Part shown: piece after piece, positions 1-5,582 of the stretch | How positions within the stretch are numbered: position 1 is the stretch's first letter | How the letters are laid out: every line of letters begins with the position of its first letter | Source: Clostridiales bacterium | GTDB lineage: Bacteria > Bacillota > Clostridia > Christensenellales > Aristaeellaceae | Reading direction: 5' to 3' | Length of the DNA stretch: 5,582 bases | Assembly: GCA_012512355.1 (NCBI GenBank) | Contig: JAAZEI010000235.1 | Location: 1-5,582 of the forward strand | Translations under genes and position numbers: made by a program | Notes under the pieces: generated by a model | Seen by the model: the letters and a program-made list of their open reading frames with translations, nothing else | Told to the model about the DNA's origin: nothing | The model's database searches: none

Positions 1-130
1 CTGTCAGCGTGGTGATAAAGGGCGGCACGTTCAGGTACTGTATGCAGGCGCCCATCAAAAGCCCCAGCCCCACGCCCACAAACAGCGCGAAGGCAATGCA
101 GATGATCGGGTCCAGGCCGGTCAGGCACAT
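1..130 (-). pseudogene. 5'-truncated fragment of a second YjfF-type sugar permease
   Basis: Reading leftward from an ATG at 130-128 gives 43 residues that continue off the window edge. They read as an internal transmembrane stretch of a CUT2 sugar permease ending in LNVPPFITTL. This matches LNIQPFIVTL in the intact YjfF-type permease next door (residues 130-139) and differs from the YtfT-type IQPMIATL. By that alignment the first residue corresponds to about residue 98, so the N-terminal third, including the conserved GGIDxSVG loop, is missing. An in-frame TGA at 148-146 blocks upstream extension. GC is 79/130 (61%), with GGC, GCC and CTG codons, unlike the neighbouring operon. I infer a remnant left by recombination or deletion. 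A contig mis-join is the main alternative. Whether the rest of the gene is intact lies outside the window. Confidence 0.7.
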
Positions 131-290
131 TGTCCTTTGGACGTTTCACAGATAGATTTTTCTATTAAGCAGGTCTAAACTGCGGATATTACCATGAGCA
201 TATTTCCCTGCGCTTTCTACTCCGGTCGGCTCAACCTATTTCCAGACACCAACCAAATAAACGAACACTGTGTCAATCAGCTTAATAAGC
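131..290. other. AT-rich spacer between operon end and permease remnant
   Basis: These 160 bases hold no gene that I can support. GC of the part next to the remnant (131-190) is 22/60 (37%). A perfect 12-base palindrome, AATAAGCTTATT, spans the permease stop codon and the first bases after it (283-294). It has no loop and no T-run, so it is not a convincing terminator. No other terminator was found here, so where the operon transcript ends is unclear. Confidence 0.5.
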
Positions 291-1373
291 TTATTGTCCT
301 AAAGCGCCCCGAGTGAGCTTTCTCGACAGTCGACCTTTACTCCGATTGCTAAGCACAATGCTCTGCAGCAAGATAAAGATACACAGCATAGCGCCGGTCG
401 TAATGCTTTGCCACCATGGATCACGTAAGCCGGAGGCCTGTACAATGGATTTTATTGTTGATAAAATCAGCGTACCAAACAAAGAACCGATGACATTTCC
501 AACACCTCCCGAAAGGAGTGTCCCGCCAATAATTGATGATGCAATCGCGTTCATCTCCGCTCCTGCGGCATTGGTGGCATTTCCGGCTGCGGTATGAGTC
601 AAAAACACAAATCCGCCGATACCGGCAAGTAAACCGCATATGATATAAGACATAAAACGCGTACGTCTTACGTTTACTCCAAGCATCAAAGCGCTTTGTG
701 CATTCCCGCCTACCGCATACAGATTGCGGCCAAGCCTAGTCCGCTTCAGCATGATATAAACCAGCGCAACAAGTATCAGCGCAACAATGACGCCGCCCTC
801 AATCCGGCCCGGAATCAGCGATCCATTTTTCGCAGTATAACCAAGCCAAGGTATTTCAATACGCGCATCTTTTAACGCAAGAAATGCAGCATTTTTAACC
901 GTACGAGGTTCGACGCTGACAATTGTTGTCAAGCCTCTGGCAAAAAACATACCCGCGAGTGTGACAATAAAAGGTTGAATATTCAAGTATGAAACCAAAT
1001 ACCCTTGCACAACACCGAAGGCTAAGCCTATCCCTACAGCCATCAGCATGGATGCGCCAACGCTCTGTCCTTGGGTTTCCAAGCCAACAACACAAGCCAT
1101 TACAACCAAAGCTGTAACGCCGCCAACCGAAATATCAATCCCTCCGGCAATCATCACGATGGTCAGTCCGCATGAAAGAATAATCAGATAAGCATTATTG
1201 TTCAGCATATCAAATAGCTGCTGAGGTCTGGAAAAGCCTCCCCCCCAAATGATTATCGCCAGCGCATACATCCCTATAAAAACGAATATCGAAATGGATA
1301 ATAACAGTTGGGTATCGCTTATTGGTTCTCTCCGTGTATTGCCTGGCATATTCCTTGATGCATCTCGGCTCAT
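291..1373 (-). CDS. yjfF: sugar ABC transporter permease, YjfF type
   Basis: This is one of two inner-membrane permease subunits of a CUT2 sugar importer, expected to pair with the product of the upstream gene to form the channel. The 360 residues are mostly hydrophobic, with about 8-10 likely membrane segments. The family signature GGIDISVG is at 77-84, NIQPFIVTLAGMFFARG at about 131-147 is typical of YjfF, and an EAA-like coupling loop with IIGGTLLSGGVG is at about 281-292. E. coli YjfF is close to 330 residues, and the extra length lies in a polar N-terminus (1-20) and a basic tail (343-360). ATG 1373 is chosen because AAAGGAG (1389-1383) lies 9 bases upstream, overlapping the stop of the preceding gene, from which it is separated by 5 bases. 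The sugar specificity cannot be read from the permease. Confidence 0.9.
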   Translation of the reverse strand: MSRDASRNMPGNTRREPISDTQLLLSISIFVFIGMYALAIIIWGGGFSRPQQLFDMLNNNAYLIILSCGLTIVMIAGGIDISVGGVTALVVMACVVGLETQGQSVGASMLMAVGIGLAFGVVQGYLVSYLNIQPFIVTLAGMFFARGLTTIVSVEPRTVKNAAFLALKDARIEIPWLGYTAKNGSLIPGRIEGGVIVALILVALVYIMLKRTRLGRNLYAVGGNAQSALMLGVNVRRTRFMSYIICGLLAGIGGFVFLTHTAAGNATNAAGAEMNAIASSIIGGTLLSGGVGNVIGSLFGTLILSTIKSIVQASGLRDPWWQSITTGAMLCIFILLQSIVLSNRSKGRLSRKLTRGALGQ

Positions 1374-1389
1374 GCTTACTAACTCCTTT
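1374..1389 (-). promoter_or_regulatory. ribosome binding site of the YjfF-type permease
   Basis: AAAGGAG at 1389-1383 sits 9 bases before ATG 1373 and runs into the last codons of the preceding permease. The placement fixes the start and suggests translational coupling of the two permeases. Confidence 0.75.
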
Positions 1390-2458
1390 CGATAATGGCA
1401 GGAATTTTTTTAGTGGTGAGTTTTCTCAGGAGACGATTAGTGGTATCTTTCACAACAGGAGATCCGATAAAAACCATCAAAATAATGACAACGGCTTTAT
1501 ATGCCTTAATTTCCATGGAGGAAACTTTCATGGCATACAAAGTAGTTGTCAGCGCTTGTATAGCATACGCGCCAATCAAGGAACCCGACATCTTGAATTT
1601 ACCGCCGCTCAAGGCGTTGCCTCCGATGGCTACAGCTAAAATAGCATCCATTTCAATTTCAGCCAGTATAGTTTCGTGATTTATCAGCCCCAGCCTGCTT
1701 ACCCTTATACAACCCGCAATGGCTACACAGATGCCAAGAATCATAAATGTAAGAATCTTAATCCATGTGGAGTTGATTCCGTTGAGATGAGCCGCGCGCT
1801 GATTTATGCCAACAACCTGGGTATAAAAACCCAAATTTGTCCATTTAAACAGCAGGAAAAAAGCAAGACAACAAATGATTACAATGAAAACTGGCGTAGG
1901 TACAGGTACACCGGGAATAAAACCGCCGATTGCTTTGATGATAGGGCTTGAAACTGTTGGCGTAGCCCCTCCGTTAATCCAGTAGGCAATTGATCGCCCG
2001 GAAGTAAACAAAATCAATGTAGCGATCATTGGCTGGATTTTAAAAACCGCAACAAGCACTCCATTGAATGCTCCAACAAGAATCGATACGGCACAGCAAG
2101 CTAAAAAGCCTAACAAGACAACCGGCGGTGTAATATTCCCATTGCGCAACGCAGATACAAAAACGCTGCCCGCGATTGCCGCGGTAGCACCTACGCTAAT
2201 ATCCTGACCCCCTGAAGAAGAGGTCACCAAAGTCATTCCCATAGCTAAGATAGCGAGTTCAGACGCGCTGTTTAGAATACTTATCAGATTTCCAGCGAGT
2301 ACATAATTGCCTTCATTGTTTACGGTAAGGGCTATAGAAAAAAAACTCGGATCCCGAAGCATATTGAACACAAAAAGCGACACGATCGCAATAATAGGTA
2401 TTAGCAGCTGAGTAAAATCATTGCGCGAACGTCCAGATTGCCTTATATCATTCTTCAT
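1379..2458 (-). CDS. ytfT: sugar ABC transporter permease, YtfT type
   Basis: This is the first permease subunit of the importer, an integral membrane protein expected to dimerise with the YjfF-type partner encoded just downstream. It has 359 residues from ATG 2458 (E. coli YtfT is about 340). The N-terminus is short and polar with the first membrane segment at about 17-33. The family loop appears as GGQDISVG (83-90), with Q in place of the usual I/V. IQPMIATLILFTSG (141-154) is the YtfT-type motif, and the EAA-like coupling loop contains AVAIGGNALSGGKFKMSG (about 275-292). The tail (336-359) is basic. A TTG at 2479 would add seven residues, but ATG 2458 has AAAGGGG ten bases upstream and overlaps the ATPase stop by 11 bases, a usual coupling arrangement. 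The annotation rests on family motifs; the sugar is unknown. Confidence 0.9.
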   Translation of the reverse strand: MKNDIRQSGRSRNDFTQLLIPIIAIVSLFVFNMLRDPSFFSIALTVNNEGNYVLAGNLISILNSASELAILAMGMTLVTSSSGGQDISVGATAAIAGSVFVSALRNGNITPPVVLLGFLACCAVSILVGAFNGVLVAVFKIQPMIATLILFTSGRSIAYWINGGATPTVSSPIIKAIGGFIPGVPVPTPVFIVIICCLAFFLLFKWTNLGFYTQVVGINQRAAHLNGINSTWIKILTFMILGICVAIAGCIRVSRLGLINHETILAEIEMDAILAVAIGGNALSGGKFKMSGSLIGAYAIQALTTTLYAMKVSSMEIKAYKAVVIILMVFIGSPVVKDTTNRLLRKLTTKKIPAIIERS

Positions 2459-3968
2459 CTCTTTCTGACCCCTTTGCAATTGTACTCATCACTTTATCCT
2501 GCGTGATTTCGTCGCCTCTCAGTTCTCCAACAATACTGCGATCACGCATCACGATAAGTCTGGAACAGGTTCTCAGCATTTCTTCAATTTCAGAAGAAAT
2601 AAATGTTACACTGACTCCTTCCTCCGCAAGCTTCAGAACAAGTTTTTGAATTTCAACTTTTGTACCAATATCAATACCGCGAGTGGGCTCATCCAATATA
2701 AGATATTGAGGGTGGGTGAGCAGCCAACGGGCTAAAATCACCTTTTGCTGGTTTCCGCCGGAAAGTGACTTAATAGGAGTATCAGCTGAAGGTGTTTTAA
2801 TCCCCAGGCTCTTGATAAATTCATTTGCATAAGCCTCCGCCTCAGAGCGGGTAAATGGCTTAAAAAAACCTTTCATCACCTGCAGCGCGAGAATGATGTT
2901 TTCCCGTACCGACAGATCCTCAATAATCCCATCCTGTTTTCGATCTTCCGGCAAATAACCGATACCCTTATTCATTGCTTCTATCGGTTTATTGATTCTT
3001 GTTTTCTTTCCTCCAATCCTGACTTCCCCCCCCGACACCTTATCAGCGCCAAAGATCGCGCGTACACACTCACTGCGGCCGGAACCCAGAAGGCCGGTAA
3101 AGCCATTAATTTCACCTTTATAGATTTTAAAGTCAAAAGAATTGGTACAGACATTGCTCGACAGACCGACAGCCTCATAAGCAGGAGCGGTATCTTCTTT
3201 ATAAGCTTCCTCTTTTTTATGAATCAAAGACAAATCATCCAAGGTCTTCCCGATCATTTTTTCAACCAGCTTGACCTTGGGCAAACTTTCTATCTCATAT
3301 TCACCAACAAGTTCTCCATTGCGCAGAACCGTTATCCTGTCACATACTTCATACACTTGTTCCAAGAAATGAGTTACAAATAAAATCCCAACACCACGGG
3401 ATCTCAAATTGCGCATCAAAGTGAATATCATCTTCACTTCTTTTTCGTCCAAAGATGATGTGGGTTCATCCAGTATGAGAACTTTGCAATCCATATCGAC
3501 AGCTCGCGCTATCGCAACCATTTGCTGAACCGCTAATGAACAGCTACCCAATTGCTGCTTGGGGTTTGCGGGAATCCCCAGACTTTCAAGTATCTTGCCG
3601 GATTCTTTATAGGTTTTTCGCCATTGAATAATCGGATCTTTGTACCGCCCTATATAGATATTTTCAGCAACAGTCAGATTGGGGCACAACATAATCTCCT
3701 GATATACCGTGCTGATACCATATTTCTGTGCTTCCTGAGGTGATCTGATGGTTATTTCTCCATCGGCACCTTCAATATTGATTGTGCCGGAATCTTTTTG
3801 ATATACACCGGTCAACACCTTTATTAATGTAGATTTCCCCGCGCCATTTTCCCCCATTACCGCATGAATCTCTCCTTTTCGAAGAGTAAAGTCAACATCA
3901 TGCAGCGCTCTCACACCCGGGAATGTCTTGCATATCTTTTTCATGGATAAGACTATATCATTTTGCAT
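2448..3968 (-). CDS. ytfR: sugar ABC transporter ATP-binding protein, double-domain (YtfR type)
   Basis: This cytoplasmic ATPase powers the importer. The single 506-residue chain contains two nucleotide-binding domains, as in RbsA, MglA and YtfR, and is of normal length. Domain 1 has Walker A GENGAGKST (39-47), a degenerate signature around SLAVQQM (144-150), Walker B with LILDEPTSSLD (164-174) and the switch histidine in VTH (200). Domain 2 has a degenerate Walker A, GLLGSGRSE (292-300), lacking the lysine, a canonical signature LSGGNQQKV (402-410), Walker B LILDEPTRGID (423-433), and SSE (458-460) where the switch histidine would be. These asymmetries are usual for the family and do not indicate damage. 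ATG 3968 is preceded by AGGAG about 9 bases upstream. The gene lies 145 bases after the binding protein, beyond a stem-loop, and overlaps the next permease by 11 bases. It contains an eight-G run on the coding strand (3033-3026). Confidence 0.95.
   Translation of the reverse strand: MQNDIVLSMKKICKTFPGVRALHDVDFTLRKGEIHAVMGENGAGKSTLIKVLTGVYQKDSGTINIEGADGEITIRSPQEAQKYGISTVYQEIMLCPNLTVAENIYIGRYKDPIIQWRKTYKESGKILESLGIPANPKQQLGSCSLAVQQMVAIARAVDMDCKVLILDEPTSSLDEKEVKMIFTLMRNLRSRGVGILFVTHFLEQVYEVCDRITVLRNGELVGEYEIESLPKVKLVEKMIGKTLDDLSLIHKKEEAYKEDTAPAYEAVGLSSNVCTNSFDFKIYKGEINGFTGLLGSGRSECVRAIFGADKVSGGEVRIGGKKTRINKPIEAMNKGIGYLPEDRKQDGIIEDLSVRENIILALQVMKGFFKPFTRSEAEAYANEFIKSLGIKTPSADTPIKSLSGGNQQKVILARWLLTHPQYLILDEPTRGIDIGTKVEIQKLVLKLAEEGVSVTFISSEIEEMLRTCSRLIVMRDRSIVGELRGDEITQDKVMSTIAKGSERDEE
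2459..2475 (-). promoter_or_regulatory. ribosome binding site of the YtfT-type permease
   Basis: AAAGGGG at 2475-2469 lies inside the end of the ATPase gene, ten bases before ATG 2458. It favours that ATG over the in-frame TTG at 2479, which would put the site inside the coding region. Confidence 0.65.
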
Positions 3969-4033
3969 CTCTGCCTTCTCCTCAGACCCATTGCTAACTA
4001 TATCAAGCAGTGTTGGCGGCTCACCTACATTAA

Positions 4034-4080
4034 TGCGCGGTGTGGATGCGCGGAATCATCCGCGCAGTCCACACCGCGTA
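4034..4080 (-). promoter_or_regulatory. GC-rich stem-loop between binding protein and ATPase genes
   Basis: Bases 4036-4046 pair perfectly with 4068-4078 (11 bp). The stem continues with 4047-4054 pairing with 4059-4066 (8 bp), leaving one bulged G at 4067 and a four-base loop ATCA (4055-4058). A T-A pair and a G-T wobble extend the base. The structure starts about 35 bases after the binding-protein stop. No T-run follows on the transcribed strand, so it is not a standard intrinsic terminator. By analogy with similar intercistronic hairpins in sugar-import operons, I infer that it protects the upstream message or limits read-through, giving more binding protein than membrane subunits. Confidence 0.8.
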
Positions 4081-4113
4081 ATTCTTGCTACAAACTAGAC
4101 ATCCAAATTGACC

Positions 4114-5073
4114 TTACAGTCCATACTTGTCGATGTCTTCACGGGTGATCGTCGCGGCATCAAATCCTCTCTCCTCAGAGATAACGATTTTTGTCGGCAG
4201 AGTTTCGCCTTTTTCCAGCGACTGGATCATCTCGCTGATGACGTCAGCCTGGAACGGGCTGCACTGACCATCATAATTCCAGTTACCGGCCAATACTTCT
4301 TCAAGAGCCCATGTGTTGCAGTCAAAGCCCATGATCACAACATCGCCATTTTTACCATGCGTAATGCCGGCTTCGTCAAGAGCCGCGACAGCGCCTCTTG
4401 CCATACCGTCATTCTCTGCGTAAATGACATTGAACTCTTGTTTAGAGTTAATGACGGACTCAACTATTTCCTTTGCCTTTGCTTCATCCCATGTTGCGGT
4501 CTGCTGTACAACCAACTCAAACTTCCCGGCAGCAACCTGTTCGTTCACTGCGCCGCTGCGGCCAATCTGCGCGTCAGAAAGCATTGCTCCCTGGATATGG
4601 ATGATCTTATAGGTATCAAGGTTTTGTGCCAGCAACCATTCTACCGCAAGCTGCCCTTCTTTGGCCATATCAGATACGACAGCAGCCTCAAACATGCTTT
4701 CGTCAATATCAATCATACGATCAAAGAGGAATACTTTGACGCCGGCTTCCTGAGCATTCTTGAGAACGCTATCCCAGCCTGTGGTTTCAGCAGCGGAGAT
4801 AAGGAGATAGTCAACGCCGTCAGTAATGAACTGCTGAGCGGCATTGAGCTGTTCGTCATTCTTTATGCTGTAGAATGTTTTCGCAGAATACTTGTTTTCT
4901 GCGGAGAAAACTCTCTCGAAGTCCTTTACATTCGCGTCACGATAACCAGACTCAGACGGTGGATTATTCACAATACCAACCACTATTTCATCCGCCGTAG
5001 CAAACGCGGTTGCGCTTAAAAACAGAGAACACACCAATACGAAGGATAATGCCAGAATAATCAACTTTTTCAT
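4114..5073 (-). CDS. ytfQ: sugar ABC transporter substrate-binding protein, YtfQ type
   Basis: This secreted binding protein captures a sugar and delivers it to the permeases. It has 319 residues, normal for the family. Residues 1-25 form a signal peptide: KK, a hydrophobic core, then ATAFA before TADEIVVG. Cys15 lies in LVCS, which is not a proper lipobox, so lipid anchoring is not supported. Resemblance to E. coli YtfQ as recalled is clear in SESGYRDA (40-47), ETTGWDSVLKNAQEAG (96-111), VFLFDRMID (114-122) and YAENDGMARGAV (218-229). By analogy with the ribose-binding protein, likely ligand contacts are D118, R119, R172, N221, D251 and Q270. Two cysteines, 252 and 271, lie close together. 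ATG 5073 is chosen over an upstream GTG at 5133 because AGGGGG sits seven bases before it and the signal peptide starts there. Galactofuranose is known for the E. coli protein; the sugar here is unproven. Confidence 0.92.
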   Translation of the reverse strand: MKKLIILALSFVLVCSLFLSATAFATADEIVVGIVNNPPSESGYRDANVKDFERVFSAENKYSAKTFYSIKNDEQLNAAQQFITDGVDYLLISAAETTGWDSVLKNAQEAGVKVFLFDRMIDIDESMFEAAVVSDMAKEGQLAVEWLLAQNLDTYKIIHIQGAMLSDAQIGRSGAVNEQVAAGKFELVVQQTATWDEAKAKEIVESVINSKQEFNVIYAENDGMARGAVAALDEAGITHGKNGDVVIMGFDCNTWALEEVLAGNWNYDGQCSPFQADVISEMIQSLEKGETLPTKIVISEERGFDAATITREDIDKYGL

Positions 5074-5086
5074 TGTCTTTCCCCCT
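5074..5086 (-). promoter_or_regulatory. ribosome binding site deciding the binding-protein start
   Basis: AGGGGG at 5086-5081 is seven bases upstream of ATG 5073. The longer reading from GTG 5133 would place 20 non-hydrophobic residues ahead of a standard signal peptide, so it is rejected. Confidence 0.8.
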
Positions 5087-5123
5087 AAATTTGATTTGAT
5101 TCCTAAAGTTCTGCAGACATTAT

Positions 5124-5182
5124 GCATACTCACACAGTCAGCATGCCCTGTAATTCTATCCTATTCATTGTCCTATACAGGG
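5124..5182 (-). promoter_or_regulatory. possible structured 5' leader of the operon
   Basis: CCCTGTA at 5182-5176 can pair with TACAGGG at 5152-5146 (7 bp, 23-base loop). The loop side contains ATAGGA twice, with starts 12 bases apart (5176-5171 and 5164-5159). Directly downstream, GCATGC (5146-5141) can pair with GTATGC (5129-5124), using one G-T wobble and sharing base 5146 with the first stem. Both would lie in the leader if the promoter at 5317-5345 is right. A DNA-binding site is an equally possible reading. Confidence 0.3.
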
Positions 5183-5316
5183 TTTTGCACCTTCCAAGTC
5201 GTACAGCAACAGTTACTTTTCCGGACAATCGGAACTAAAGCAACAACGAGCGTAAGGATTTCTTTGCCTTTACCCCCTTATCTTTATTGACCGGCCTTAC
5301 CCGATCTATTTTTATC

Positions 5317-5345
5317 AGTTTATGCGAAACAGTTGTTTCAATCAA
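5317..5345 (-). promoter_or_regulatory. candidate sigma-A type promoter of the importer operon
   Basis: TTGATT (5345-5340, 4 of 6 matches to TTGACA) and TAAACT (5322-5317, 4 of 6 to TATAAT) are separated by exactly 17 bases. Transcription would start near 5310, giving a leader of roughly 235 bases. The boxes are imperfect, and other weak -10-like hexamers (TACAAT, TAGAAT) occur nearby without a good -35 partner. Confidence 0.35.
5326..5339. promoter_or_regulatory. inverted repeat GAAACA-N2-TGTTTC, candidate operator
   Basis: A perfect 6+6 inverted repeat with a two-base centre fills most of the spacer of the candidate promoter. A repressor bound there would block polymerase. Its size and symmetry resemble LacI-family or catabolite-control operators, but it lacks the usual CG centre. 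The protein that binds it cannot be named from this window. Confidence 0.4.
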
Positions 5346-5360
5346 GGCATTGTATTTTGC

Positions 5361-5382
5361 AAAAAAGTGGATATTTACACTT
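5361..5382 (-). terminator. weak hairpin with T-run after the AraC-type gene
   Basis: On the minus strand AAGTG (5382-5378) pairs with CACTT (5369-5365) around an eight-base loop, followed by T residues to 5361. The stem is only five base pairs and mostly weak, so termination here would be inefficient. It lies about 55 bases past the regulator's stop. Confidence 0.25.
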
Positions 5383-5436
5383 CTTTGTGATGAAGAATTG
5401 TAATGTAGATTTATTTACGAGGAAAGGGGCATTATT

Positions 5437-5582
5437 TTACGTCAGCGCGTCTTTATGCGCCGCGCGGTACTCGCGCGGGCTCATTTGAAAATTCTTTTTA
5501 AACAGATAGCCGAAATAGTGCGGATCGCGGTAGCCCACGCGCTGGGCAATATCGCTGGACCGCAGGGCGCTTGATAGCAGCA
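5437..5582 (-). CDS. AraC-family transcriptional regulator, C-terminal end (partial)
   Basis: Only the last 47 codons and the TAA stop (5439-5437) lie in the window; the start is beyond the right edge. The residues include SSDIAQRVGY, then DPHYFGYLFKKNF, then MSPREYR. This is the second helix-turn-helix and closing motif of the AraC/XylS DNA-binding domain (typical form: IAxxVGFxDxxYFxxxFKKxxGxSPxxYR). The N-terminal part is not visible, so it could be a classic sugar-sensing AraC protein or a YesN-type response regulator. It lies upstream of the importer on the same strand with a 363-base gap, making it a plausible regulator of the operon. GC is about 57% (81/142 over 5441-5582), higher than most of the importer genes. 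Confidence 0.9.
   Translation of the reverse strand, partial: LLSSALRSSDIAQRVGYRDPHYFGYLFKKNFQMSPREYRAAHKDALT

Larger units (their letters stand above)
5074..5436. other. gene-free control region upstream of the importer operon
   Basis: The 363 bases between the AraC-type gene and the binding-protein start contain no credible gene. They hold a candidate promoter with an inverted repeat (5317-5345), two possible leader stem-loops (5124-5182) and a weak hairpin with a T-run (5361-5382). On the minus strand there is also a near-repeat, GGGTAAGGC (5302-5294) and GGGTAAAGGC (5275-5266), with starts 27 bases apart. This could be a regulator site, but the evidence is thin. No riboswitch class was recognised. 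Confidence 0.6.

Noticed and set aside
280..294. Palindrome at the YjfF-type stop as a terminator
   Set aside because: It has no loop, is AT-rich and has no following T-run on the transcribed strand.
292..300. ATTGTCCT at 293-300, repeated at 129-136 and near 5167, as a possible target-site duplication
   Set aside because: Eight-base matches are expected by chance in a window of this size, and no transposase or terminal inverted repeats accompany them.
2459..2479. TTG 2479 as the start of the YtfT-type permease
   Set aside because: ATG 2458 has a well-placed Shine-Dalgarno site and a typical short overlap with the ATPase gene.
3069..3095. Walker A of the second ATPase domain without lysine, read as an inactivating mutation
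   Set aside because: The degenerate second site (GxxGSGRxE) is typical of RbsA, MglA and YtfR ATPases.
4108..5019. A 303-codon open frame on the plus strand
   Set aside because: It is the exact antisense of the well-supported binding-protein gene, has no recognisable motif and is cysteine-rich in an implausible way. It is a shadow.
1..5582. CRISPR arrays, tRNA or rRNA genes, insertion sequences, toxin-antitoxin or defence genes
   Set aside because: No repeat-spacer pattern, RNA gene or relevant protein motif was seen on either strand. The window is essentially a transporter operon.

Overview
The window carries one complete sugar ABC-importer operon of the YtfQRT-YjfF type (CUT2 family; the E. 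coli namesake takes up galactofuranose). All genes are on the minus strand, so the operon reads from high to low coordinates. The Shine-Dalgarno sites are strong (AGGGGG, AGGAG, AAAGGGG, AAAGGAG). Together with tight gene overlaps and an AraC-type regulator upstream, this suggests a Gram-positive-like anaerobe, most likely of the Bacillota/Clostridia. That placement is an inference, and no gene here fixes the taxon.

Layout in the direction of transcription: (1) 5582-5437, the C-terminal end of an AraC-family regulator cut by the window edge. (2) 5436-5074, a 363-base gene-free control region with a candidate promoter whose spacer contains an inverted repeat, followed by a long, possibly folded leader. 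(3) 5073-4114, the exported sugar-binding protein. (4) 4113-3969, an intergenic gap with a strong GC-rich stem-loop. (5) 3968-2448, the double-domain ATPase. (6) 2458-1379 and 1373-291, the two permease subunits, coupled by an 11-base overlap and a 5-base gap. (7) 290-131, an AT-rich spacer. (8) 130-1, the start-less piece of a second YjfF-type permease, which runs off the window.

The parts form one machine. The binding protein captures a sugar outside the membrane, the two different permeases form the channel, and the ATPase powers import. No sugar-processing enzyme lies in the window, so the substrate cannot be fixed.

The most notable point is the right-to-left end. A second YjfF-like permease begins abruptly at the residue matching position 98 of the intact copy, and GC jumps there from about 37% to about 61%. 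The AraC end is also GC-rich (about 57%), while sampled stretches of the operon lie around 38-55%. This fits replacement or insertion of the operon into a locus that held a related transporter, although an assembly join would look the same. I found no CRISPR array, RNA gene, insertion sequence or clearly new system.
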